From assembly GCA_950295325.1 (NCBI GenBank), contig OX485808.1, positions 36,846,527 to 36,910,526 of the forward strand: a DNA stretch of 64,000 bases. Reading direction: 5' to 3'. Of this stretch, positions 21,561 to 33,400 are shown piece by piece. Source of the DNA: Polytrichum commune. Its lineage: Eukaryota; Streptophyta; Polytrichopsida; Polytrichales; Polytrichaceae. The translations under genes were made by a program, and so were the position numbers. The first letter of the stretch is position 1. Every line of letters starts with the position of its first letter. Below the pieces are notes generated by a model. It was not told the DNA's origin and ran no database searches. It was given only the letters and a program-made list of their open reading frames with translations.

Positions 21561-24500
21561 TAAACCTCTACACAGGCAAGTTCCCCCTTCACAACAGTTC
21601 TTAGCTAGAGCGAGGGAATTATCGCATACGAGTGTACCTCTCTTGCATTCCACATAAAAGCCCTCAAATGGTATGCAGCCCGGAGGGGAATACATCTTGT
21701 CAATTTGACACCTAAACTAGATGCCTACATAGAGGTTTCAAAATGTCACACCTGCAAACTACTAATATGATTTCATTTTTCAACATAAGTAAATTTTTAA
21801 AGTGAAAAAATATCTACATTGGGGTACATTAGATGATAATCTTGCGTTTTAGTATGCTAGAGGAAAATATTTTTTAGCATGCTAATGGCAAGTGTCATGT
21901 GTTTACATTTTAGTTAGCAAGCTGAAGATAATCTCAAGCATACGCATGGCAAGTGTCATTTGTGTAAACTTTAGTCAACTTGGAGACCATTGTGTAACAT
22001 AGGCATGCATATCATAACACTATTGAACATACTCATGTCAAGATATTAGTAAGCGCACTTGATGCCAATTTTCATGAGTTCACATTTATAGTGAAGGTTG
22101 TTAATCATCAATATAACCTAGGATTTGCCTTAAAATACAGCAAGTGACACTAAATACCATAAATGGTGTAGTACACTGATACATGCAATACCGTTGCCTT
22201 TGCAAATAAGTTGCCCCTTTGCACATCTAAATTACCTTGGATGAGAACCACATCACAAAAAAGCCTTGTAACTTTGTTTATTCATCTATGTGGCACCCAC
22301 AGTAGAAATAATTACTACTGTATTTGATCACTGTGGTAGCAAATACTGAAAATAGTGTAGAATGTCGGTATATTAGTGTGGGCCAACCTAATTGCAGATA
22401 TCAGTGCACTAAACCACTTTGCCGACATTTATCTGTTGTCTTCCATGCACAAGATTTGTATGTGTGGTGGCATTTGACGGGGGTTGTAGAACTTTGGGTG
22501 TGGAGATCTTGTCGTTGTGAACCATAGCTATAAAAAGGGCGCTCTGTTGTATCCTTACTACACCTACACTAAAATTGTCCTATTAGTACAGTGGGCTAGA
22601 GTAATTATCTATACCAATCACATTAGTTTTGAATCCATGCTATATCTCTAGTTTGAAATATGTGTAATTTAAAAAAAATCACATTATGAACTCATTGTCC
22701 AAAACTATTGACAAAAACAAAAGAAGAAGGAAAAAAAGGAGTTGGGCACCGTTTGGAAATGACGTTTGGAAATGACGTTTGTAAGCCTAACTTCAAAGTT
22801 GAAGTCCCAACTGCAAGTAGAGTGGATTTGTGGTAGTTTGAAATGGGCAGGGTAGCTCTGTCTAGTTTTGGTGGGTCCACATTTTGAAAGAACATGACCA
22901 ATATTGGGAGCCACAAATTTTTATGTTGTTAAATTTACCAATTTAAAAATACAATTTGCCTCAAGATAGGCGGAAGCCCTTAAAATGGGCCCCAATTAGC
23001 CCACTCCTTCTTCAGGCCTTGGGTCTTCCTTGGCCTTGCGCGGCCAAAGGCTCACCCCACTCATGCTCTTCTCTTTATACAACAAGGTAAGTTAAGGCAA
23101 GTAGGGCACACTTACTCGGATGTTTGATATGAGATTACTCATATGCTTGCCATGACATTACTCAAATGCATCTCTCTCTTCTCTTTCTATTTCTAAGTAG
23201 TGCAATACAGGGAGACTCAAATTCAATTTGGTCAGCTGCAAATTTCGGCATCTTGGCTCTTTGTGCCCAAATCTTATGTGGCAATTTGCCAAGCTTATAG
23301 AACAATTGAGAGACCGTGGGTAATGTTATCATGGCCCAAGACTGACACTCCCCCCCCAAAAAAAATATAAACTTATGTGTGGCCAACGATATGATCTTCT
23401 TTTTTTGATGGTATCACAAAACTTGAAGTGGCTTCAAAATAAAGGCCCCACACAATATGACACTTTCAGTTCAATATAATGTAGGTTCTTATAAATTCCA
23501 TGAAAATTTAAGATATCAATCATATATCAAATCAATCTATGGTTCCATAATAAAAGAAATTCATGTTGTTCTTGAGTGCAAATCTTTTTTGTGTATGTAT
23601 TGTTTTGTTTTGTATTGTACATTTCTAAAATTGCTCAAAGGCTAATCTGCATTGCAATGAATTATTGGCCTTGCCTTTTGAGATGGCTTTTGAAATGAGC
23701 CAAAGTTTGGCCTTAGTTGGACAACCAACTGGGATTGACCATGTGTGGAGGATAATCATAGGGCATAGCACTCTTTCGACAAGCCGCTTGTTAATTTATA
23801 ATAAGCACATAGTACATGAAAATGACTCACCTCATCCTTTTAAAGTAATTGAAAGGTACTACAAGATATGCGCAATTAAAAAATTTACCAAATCAAATGT
23901 GTCATTTAATTGTTTGTCACCAAGATAACACCCCTCAAACAATTATACCCTTGCCACACATGGTTCCTGGAAGTCACACTAAGTGTCAGCCTCAGGGGTG
24001 CTTGCGACAATGCGTCTAAAGTATGTGGGTGTTACTCAGTTTGCTTTTCATGTTCTCCAACTTTTTCCAATGAGAGTTACTAGAAAAAAAACTTTGTCAC
24101 AATAACAAATCATTGATATAGCTTCAACAAAAATCAGATTGAAATTAGACCTCCCCTTAATACAATTATGATCATCGGAAGTGCATGTTTGTTGATTCTT
24201 TTACTAAATACGTGGTGAGATCCTTGCAATTGTGTTCATAGTGAGTAAGGAAAAGTTAATAAAATTCGAAGACTTGACCTCTTAATATCCTCCTAAACAT
24301 GCATCTTTTATGGTGTTTGTTCTTTGGTCTTCACCAAAGTGTACACCCATCAAATATAGGGGTCCAATTATTAAGAAAATTAATCAAATAACACCCGCAC
24401 TGTCTGTACCTTAAGTCCTAACTCATAAGGGTTCCCTCCATATTATAATACAAATGTTCAATTTTATGCTCTATTCCATTATATTTGCCTATTTCTCTTA

Positions 24501-26310
24501 TAGTAAGACGTTAATACATACTACACTAAATAGTCTTACTAATGTGGATATTGAATTAATGTGGAAATAATTAACGTGGGTTGCTCTAATTGTCTAAGCA
24601 TGGTGGAAATAACGTAGGTCCAAGATATTAGGTCTTCCCATGATTCTTCATGAAGACTTCCAACCACAAGGATAGAGTGTCATGGCAATAGTTCTAAGAC
24701 CAAAAATATAGCATAAAATAAAATAGTCACCCTTATCAATTTCTAAAATAAACCAACATGGTCCACATTGATTTTAAATTGAAGATTTGATGCCCATTTG
24801 ATGTCAGTTGAAAAGCTATGTGGGGCCCATTAATTTAAACCAAAGATATGGTGTGGGTTGAAATTCAACATGGCCCACTTTGAGTGCATTACGAGTATTA
24901 ATGTGGGTTCTAGAGAATTATTGTGGACCACAGTAATAGGACTACTCAATGTAGGTCCTCCCTAGTTCCAACTCTAACTTTAAACAAACACCTACATATT
25001 GAGTGTTATAAAATGTATACTTACTTATTATATATAATAATGATTCTAACTCCTTAGTCTCCAAGATGGCCAATCCGAGTTTTTTTATGCAAAAATAGGT
25101 GTACTTGAGCTACATACTTTCATGTTGAGCTAGTTGTGTATGATCCTATAATCTAAAACAATTCATCATTCATGTGCACTTCTTGAATTGCCTGAATACA
25201 TATTGTGATTGAGCATTTATGTTGAAACAAAAAATAAGGGTTTTCTTCAAAGCTTGTATTTAAGCAAATATGGACACATTCATAATACCTGGATTCTTTG
25301 GTTGCCTTAATTGTATGGGCGGATCCATCAACACACTTTTACTATACTTGATTTTGTGGGAGATGTATGAATCCACAAACATTATTTGAATGCAATGCTA
25401 TCAAAATATGATGGGAAATACCAAATATTTATTTTTTGATGTTAAATGGGTGCAAGCATATTAAAGTGGACAATTCTTGATCCTTGGAAAGGTTTAAGTG
25501 AAAGTGATTCAAAAGTATATTCTAGCTTTGACTTTTGTGAAAAATATCATAAAGTTTTTTTAAAAGCTCATTGTTTACAAAACCAAGCAATGTATGTTGT
25601 CAAAATCAATTAAAAAAATACACAGATTTTGGAATACAATGCAAGTGGTGTGCAAGTAGGTGTTGTTGAACAAGTCATTGTCTAATATCTATACAAACTA
25701 TGATAAAACTACATGAAACAGTTAATTGTCTATATTTCATGATGCCTTTAAGTTTATAATGAATTAAAAAAATATGAAACAAAATTCCAAGTTCAACGTA
25801 TTTAAGGTAATGAAATTTACATCCAAACCCAAATTTAGCCATTTGCTTTTGAGCATTACTTTTAATGATAAGTTGGGAAGTTGGACTTAGTCCAATCTTA
25901 CGTAAACAGTGGCTTCAACTCATAGCATCTTCTTCAACTCTTAAATTCAAAATCAGGCTATAAAAGGTTTTCCACATTAAATTTTCTGGTGCACTACAAC
26001 AATGAAAAATCGGGAAGTTGAGGTGATTTGCACTTCATAGGTGTTGGAAACTCAAGTCTAATACTCACGTGATTCATGCGTTGTAAGTGTGGGAGAGGTG
26101 GCCCTGAATTTGGTCTTCCAAAACCAGTTGCGTCAAACATCATAATATACCTCATGATGTTGAACGAAAAAAAAAAAATTCTTTTTCCAGTATAATAGTC
26201 AATACTAAACAATGTGGTTGTGGGAACAGTATTCCCTTATTGCCAGTGCAACTTGCAGACAGAAACGTGTGCAGACAGTGAGTGCAGGTAAACGTGTGCG
26301 TAGTTTGCGG
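21561..26310. other. No gene recognised; repeats only
   Basis: Bases 21790-22190 are an inverted, diverged copy of the repeat at 1780-2770. Bases 24630-24720 resemble 53540-53660 (CTTCATGAAGACTT...ACACAAAATAAAA-like). Bases 25490-25730 form an inverted pair with 38590-38840. Apart from these I see no coding similarity in about 4.7 kb of AT-rich sequence. Confidence 0.4.
25490..25730. repeat. Dispersed repeat, inverted partner at 38590-38840
   Basis: The shared stretch is (A)AGTGAAAGTGATTCAAAA, then GTGTGCAAGTAGGT, then ATGATAAAA(C/T)TACAT in the same order. It appears here on the plus strand and at 38840-38590 on the minus strand. Divergence is considerable. Confidence 0.55.
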
Positions 26311-27543
26311 CAATTTTTAGGGCAGACGTTAAGTCCCCCCACGAACTTTTTGGGGGAGGAATATTCGGGCAGGGGCAGGACCCGACTGAAAACTGCTGCC
26401 CGCCCGCCCGACTTCGAGAAAACTATTGTCTTTGCATTCTTGAAGGTCAGTTATCCACAAATTCCATATTGAGTGTACTTCATTTTCAAGGTCCCAAATC
26501 CAACATATATGTTCACTTCCATTGAGTAAATAAGCGATTGATTGGATCATATCATTTTCAAAGTAAAACCGCCAAATAAGCATGTAACTAACTTGGAAGT
26601 CAAAAATATAACAAAATCCTCATTAGCACTGAGGTTATAATTTTTGTGACTTACAATTGAAAGGGTCTTTGTCATTCTAAAATGGAACTAATATGAATGA
26701 TTTTTTAATATTTTATATTTTATAGTGAATACCTTCTACTATCACAAAGTTTTCATACGCATTTAAACTAGTTAAGTGTGATTGAATGCAACTAAGTCTA
26801 ATAAATTTTGATTAATCTTGATTAATTCTAATTAATTCAGAAAATATGCTTACCAAATTAATTAATCCTAATTAATTATATATTACGTTTACTGGAGTTA
26901 ATTCCATTAAATCATGATTAATTCCACTAATTATATTTTATATTTAATCAGGCTTAATTATTTTGGTTAGCATGCTCTTTGATTTAATTGGGCTGAATTA
27001 GAATTTATCAAGATTAATTAGAATTTATTAGACTTAGTTGCTTTCAATCACACTTAACTAGTTTAAATGCGTATGAAATCTTTGTGATAGTAGAAGGTAT
27101 TAACTATAAAAAATTAAAAATTAAAAATAAATCGTTAATTTTAGTTTCATTTTAGAATGACAAAGACCCTTTCAATGGCAAGTCACAAAAATTATAACCT
27201 CAGTGCTAATGAGGATTTTGTTATATTTTTGACTTCCAAGTTAATTACATGCTTTATTGGCGGTTTCACTTTGAAAATGAAATCCAGTCAATTGCTTATT
27301 TACTCAATGGAAGTGAACATATATATTGGATTTGGCACATTGAAAATGAAGTGCACTCAATATGGGATTTGTGGATAAGTGGCCTTCAAGAATGCAAGGA
27401 CAATAGGTTTTTCAATGTCGGGCGGGCGGGCAACAGTTTTCAGTCAGGTCCAGAAAATCTGACGGGCGGTTGCGGCCGCCCGAATATTCCTCCCCCGAAA
27501 AGTTCGTGGGGGGGGGGGAACTTGACGTCCGCCCAATTTTTAG
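26311..27543. mobile_element. Mutator-type foldback element (1213 bp) with 10-bp target duplication
   Basis: The direct repeat CAATTTTTAG flanks the element at 26311-26320 and 27534-27543. The element, 26321-27533, starts GGCAGACGTTAAGT and ends with the complement of GGCGGACGTCAAGT. Its two arms of roughly 560 bp are inverted copies about 85-90% alike by eye, meeting near 26930. The outer ~100 bp are C/G-rich and the inner part is AT-rich. A 10-bp duplication and very long inverted repeats fit a non-autonomous Mutator-like element. No transposase is encoded. A related single arm lies at 63355-63600. Confidence 0.9.
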
Positions 27544-27704
27544 GGGTTGGTGGTAACCCTAAACTCTACACACCGCCTACATAATGCAAATATGGAGTAG
27601 GAGACCTGCACTTGGACTTGGACCCAAGGCAGGCGTAATTGTTGGTAACTATTGAGCTCCATCTAATTAGGCTTGGGATCCGGGTCCCATAGTTGACTTA
27701 GAGT

Positions 27705-28325
27705 GAGTTTTCATGTAGGTCGCTCGTCCACTAGATTCTAGGAAATCATGGGTCGGTGATGTTCTCATGTATTTAAGCGGCATTTGGCATCTGGAGACTG
27801 GAATCCAGTTTTGTCGATGGCGTGCAGTTTACCTCGCCATAGCCACAGTATTCTGTCGGCATCACTTAACTTAGTTGCCAGTGTGTCCTCTCGCCATCGC
27901 CAAAGTACTTCGTCGGCATTGCTTAGCAGTGAGTGCGATCTCTCGCCATAGTCAAAGTGCTTTGTTGGCATAACTTCATAGTAGCCAGTGTGTTCTGTCG
28001 CCATAGTCAAAGCCCTTGGTCGGCATAACTTAGTAGTCGCCAGTGTGTTCTCTTGCCATAGCCAAAGTATCCACTCGTCATGTTCAATTCATACACATAG
28101 ATAGTTGCTTTGGCAGTTCTTAGGCATTGCTTAGCAGTGAGTGCGATCTCTCGCCATAGTCAAAGTGCTTTGTCGGCATAACTTAGTAGTAGCCAGTGTG
28201 TTCTGTCGCCATAGTCAAAGCCCTTTGTCGGCATAACTTAGTAGTCGCCAGTGTGTTCTCTTGCCATAGCCAAAGTTTCCACTCGTCATGTTCAATTCAT
28301 ACACATAGATAGTTGCTTAGGCAGT
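27705..28325. repeat. Composite repeat with a 208-bp tandem duplication
   Basis: Bases 27705-27780 match the tandem unit at 48-765. Bases 27782-27830 match 1252-1300. Then two 208-bp units (27916-28123 and 28124-28325) follow. Each is itself made of ~55-bp sub-units around GCCATAGTCAAAG and GTCGGCATAACTTAGTAG. The two large units differ at only a few bases, so this duplication is recent. Confidence 0.75.
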
Positions 28326-28795
28326 TCTAGATTGATCTCGAGGTTTGTGTTGTGGCTTACCACGGCTGCACTTCCCTGGAACCCAAGCGTTGTATGATTA
28401 CTTGAGAAGGGACCGCAATTGTGTGAATTAATTCCCACGCACTGCGATGGGGGCTTGTGGCGCGAAAGAAGATGGCGCTCGACAGCGAGGTAATTATTCT
28501 TAGAACTTCAAGCTTTCGACCAGTGGGTTCTTTCTTAATCATTTGAAGACGTTTGTCATATTCTTGGTTCAAACGTCTACCTGCTTGGTTTATCTAGATG
28601 AGGGTTTGCGATTCTTATTTATGTTCCTCTATTGTGACGGTCGGTCTTTTTTATCTCGGTATCTTTTGTTGCCAAAGGCCAAGTTCGTAGAAGGTATAGA
28701 TCCATCTCATCGGTGTGCAAAGAGGTGAGGAAGTTGGAGTTTTTATCTGTCTGTTTATTGCTCCACATGTTGGCGAATTGGACCATTTGCACATC

Positions 28796-28797
<2 letters not shown>

Positions 28798-28858
<61 letters not shown>
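28798..28858. repeat. (CT)n microsatellite
   Basis: An uninterrupted CT dinucleotide run of about 60 bp. Open frames across it are low-complexity Ser-Leu or Glu-Arg runs and are not credible genes. Confidence 0.98.
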
Positions 28859-28862
<4 letters not shown>

Positions 28863-29279
28863 GGTTGGAATCTGTTGAAGTGAAACCATCTTGGTCTGAC
28901 ATTTATTTATTCATATTACAATGTTGAAGCTCCAACGCCATCTTTAGGAAATTAGAGATCTGTGAATTTATTGGGCAATTTGAACATGTTTATGAAGAGT
29001 CGGGATCTATGTTGGTTGTTCAATTAGGTTTGTTGTTGGTTGCAGACACTCGTACAAAGGATGTGTGTTCAAAATTTGAGCACCTAGTTTCCATAACCCT
29101 GCCCGAGTCCACCTTCTTGGCCCATGGTGGAACCTATTAGTAATTTGCTTCCTTTCCTTCGCACAATTTTGTTGGAATTCCCTGGGGCAGATGATTGTAG
29201 TACGCATGATTGTAGCACCTTTAATCTCCCTGTAGTCTGCAGCCTCCTCTTGTGCCCTGGACTCTAGTTGTTGTGCTCA

Positions 29280-29890
29280 TACAAGTCATGGATCTTATGG
29301 GCTAAGGATCTTTTGCAGTATATTTTTCATGAGGCATTTGGTGTGTTCTTTTGGGATCTCGAGAGTGTTTATTTTAGTGATGAAGTGGTGTAGGTGTAGT
29401 GATCCTCCATATTTGGCAGCGATGTGTTTGGTGAGTCCTAGGTAGATGGTTTCTGGTTGCCCTTGATCATTGAGGGCTTGTATGAATTGTTGCATGATAC
29501 AATGTAGGTAGTTGGGGAGGAGGGAGGTTGTGTTGATGTGAAAGTCTTTGTTGATTAGGTGGGTGAAGATGTTGGTTGTGCTTTTGGGTATGTTGCAGAT
29601 TTCTTTGGTTAGTTTATTGAGTATTTAGTCTAATCTTTTGATATTGGGTTTGGAGAAGGGGGCGGCATAGTAGGTTAAGTGATTCCGGATTTTATTACTG
29701 TGTTGAGAATTTTTGATTTTTTCGTTTGAGCTAGCTGGGGAGTTTGTGAGTAGTTCATTTTTGTTGGTGAGAAGCCTTTGGAATATCTTTCATTAATTGT
29801 ATTGGTGTGAGAATCATCAAAACCTAATATGGTATGTAGTGTAATTTGTAGCACATGAGAATTGTCATGGAGTGTCATTTTATTCATTTT
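29280..29890 (-). pseudogene. Non-LTR retrotransposon (LINE) relic
   Basis: On the minus strand, one frame of 29690-29295 reads NHLTYYAAPFSKPNIKRLD, ILNKLTKEICNIPKST, TTSLLPNYLHCIMQQFIQAL and GLTKHIAAKYGGSLHLHHF. This is typical of the region downstream of reverse transcriptase in plant LINE-type elements. Bases 29887-29675 carry a further fragment ending SKILNTVIKSGIT. At least one in-frame stop is present, and the endonuclease and catalytic RT core are missing. The strand is strongly A/C-rich, like the related relics at 46980-48520. Assignment to a LINE clade is not possible from this piece. Confidence 0.6.
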
Positions 29891-30455
29891 GTTGGTATAT
29901 ATAATTTATAGAAAACTTAGTTAGTTCCATTTTGTAGTTGCTTCGGGCGATTGACCAAGAAAAACCTAGATTCGCCCCATTTAGGGCACACTTGATTGTT
30001 GTTTTGCTAAAACTATTCAATGGAAGTGGCAATGTGTATCATGTACATTCTTGCATATTATGTATATGTGACCTATATACATTTTGTATGTGAAGAGTAT
30101 AGCATTTTGTAACTCCAAATGGTAATTGACACTAAATTATGCTTTTTGTGTAGTTTGAAGTTGTGCAACTACCATGACATTCACTCTTGAGATTATAATA
30201 AGAAATTTATTATTGAGATTGTAGATTTTTTCATCCCCAAGTTTGGAGCTTGAATGTTGACCAAATTTGAATTGTTTTTTGGAGGGAAATTTAACTACTA
30301 TTGTTGCTAATTCTTAGGAAATTCTACTAAATCTACCTTGTCCAAATTTTGTTATTGCAGATTAGGACAATCACTATTCACTTTCATGGTTATGGTGTGC
30401 AAATCATCCCTTTATGTATTGGTGGACTGTCTTGGTGAATAACAAGTGTTTCATC

Positions 30456-33400
30456 ATGGCCAAGATTTTGCAATTCGTTCGCATGATTTGGGATTTCATA
30501 AGTATTTGGTTCGTAAAGTTTAGAACATATGTACGAAAAGTACAAAAACAAAGCAATGAGGTTGGAGATATTTTGAAGTGGCAAAGGGAGGAAGTAACCA
30601 AACTTCGAGAGGTTCTCAAGACGGAGCAAGTGTTAAATGAGAAACAATGCATAAATCTTGTCGATAAGCTTGACCAAGTTGTGCTTTATGTGAATGAGAT
30701 GATCACATCCACTAAGGAGATGACTAATAAATTTGGGCTTTTGCTTGGGGAGTTACATCGCATTACTCAAAAAGTAAGAGAATTGGTCCAAGATTGTGGG
30801 AAGCAAGAATGGTGGCATGCAGCAGTATTCCAAATAAACAATACGGAGACCTTTCGAAAACTTGTGGATGATTTGCATTGTCTTTGGGACGCAATGTGCG
30901 AAAAGTATTTGGATATCTTACCAGTATCGCAATTTAGAATCCCATGTATTGATTTTAGTGTGGCCACTTGTGACGAAATTGAAAGTGATGACAAAGCCTT
31001 GGTGGAAAGGCTTACGAAACGACTTGAAATGATGCCCAATGATTTTGAGGACCATATATTGGAAAAACATTTATTGAGGAGATTGCAATTTGGATTGCCC
31101 CAAGTGAAAGGTGCAATATTGGATGCCTTGGAAATTCCAAAGGATGTCATAAAACCAAAACTTTATCGAAGAATAGCATGTACATCATCCGGGGAGGTGC
31201 ACATATCAAGTTGGTTGGGAATTCAAAGTGCAACAAAAATGTTGAGGTCCCCCCGTCACAGAGAGGCTCACATCTTAGCATGCTTGGGCCATCCAAACTT
31301 CGTCAAATTCATTTGTTTTGGAAGATTCGAAGAAACTCATGAGGGAAATCTGGATGGAACGGACAATGTCTCAAGAAATGTTTTTCTAGTAATGGAGCTC
31401 ATGGAGACGAGCTTGAGCAATTTCTTGAGAAAGCGGAAGATGCGTTTACCGTATCTTGTTGCCATTGATATGATGCATGAAATCGCAAAGGGCATGTGTT
31501 ATCTTCATGACATGCATGTTGCCCATCTTGATTTAAAACCAGCTAAGGTGCTTCTAAGCTCCATGCCAAGACTTGCAGGAGTCAAAGAATATAGTGGTTG
31601 TGATTTTGTCAAATTGACAGTTTCTGAATGTTCCAAAACGGAGGTTGAAAACAAACCGGTATTACAAATGTATACTACTGGTACACCACAGTACAGGGCA
31701 CCTGAGATGAATAGGAAATATTCAAATTCAAATAATATGGTATGTCTTTTTCAAGCAGATGTATGGTCATTTGCTATGACATGTTCAGAGATCCTTTCTT
31801 TGAAGGAACCGTTTCCAGACACCTCCATATTCATGATCATGCATAAAATAAAAGATTGTTGGAGGCCTAAGCTACCTATCAACTGTGAGGAGCTTACCAC
31901 GTTGATTGAAGAATGTTGGATTGAGGATCCTTCACAAAGGCCAACATTTTCGAACATTTGTGAGAGGCTCGCAACCTTGAAGAAGAAGTTCATGGTAGGA
32001 GTATATTCAAATGATATACCACAGTTTGACAAAGGTGGGACTTCTTCCTCAAGCACCCAACTGAAGAAGGTCTCTAACCAGATGAATATCTCTGTTTCCA
32101 AGAAGGTAAGAACACATTCCATTACAATATCCGTATTGTGTATTTTGAGATGTCTTTTTTTAGTTTTTATAATTACTTTTGGAGTTGAAGACATGATAAT
32201 TGAACCACAACATAGGATTTGGTGCAAGCATGGTCAACTGGACCAATAGATAGGTCATGTATGCTGAAATCACAAATATCTTGGTCAAAGGCTATAAAGT
32301 AGCACCAAACAATCTTCCTAGTAGATTTTGGCTATATGTAGACCTTTATATAATTGTTACAAATATTCAAATTTACAATATCAAAATGCTATCTTCAAAA
32401 TTTATCATCAAAAATATGTCCACAAACTAATGACCACATTGGATTCTAGGAGCAAAATTCATGACCTTACATGTGATTGTGACTGTTCAAATATATAATT
32501 TGAGTAAGTAGGTAACTTTGTTTTGGGCATATATTGAATCTAATTGCTAAAAGGTGCTATTGCACAAAATGGTGAGAGGCTTAAAGTCTTTATTTCGAAA
32601 TTCTTTTTTTTACCAAGTCTAGGATTTGCCAAATTGTGAAGTTTGTTAGTCTTTTCAGCAATTGAACATGCTTGGATCCGCTGTGTTTAGTGATTAGTTT
32701 TCATGAATTAGGGGAGTTTCTCAAAAATGATTTGGTCATGGAACTTTTGGAAGGGATGTCACTGTTGGGGTGGCTAGTATGCAGATGCTTTCGTTGGATG
32801 ACAACAAGACTTCTTAATTACTATGATTCGCAGGAATTTTGAGTCATAATCACTATGTATGCTAGTCTTGAGTTTAATGTCCGCCATGTGTGGTTCCCTT
32901 GTGGGGTAGGACTTGCGTTTGTAATCATCTACGTGAGATGGGCCCTATTGTAGGCACTTCACACTCGTCCACATACAATTTTAGTTGTTTGATTGGATCC
33001 TGAACTGTCTCAACTAGTTGGTTACCAAATGCAAGCCACAAAGATTTTCAATTCGAGTACTGTTCTCCCTCTTTAGTATGGCACGTTTCGGAAACACAAA
33101 AAAGTCGTACTATTGAGGTGTCGTCTTCTCATTAATATGACAAATGGCGTAAAGTTGTTGTATTATTATTGAGGGAATACAAAAATATAAGTAAAATGGG
33201 CTTAAAATATATACAACGAGTTTAAGCAATATAGATGGTATGAAATAATAACTTATAACTCCAACCAAATACAAAAAAATTCAAGAACTCTTGAAATAGG
33301 AGTCCAAAGATCTTTGGTGTTGCCTACCCAAGTTAGCAACTGTCATCTTATCTAAATTCCCTACTAACTTTTGAAAACTAATCACTTCATTAACACCAAA

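Noticed and set aside
28651-28927. Open frames across the CT run
   Set aside because: They translate to Leu-Ser or Glu-Arg dipeptide runs with no other support.
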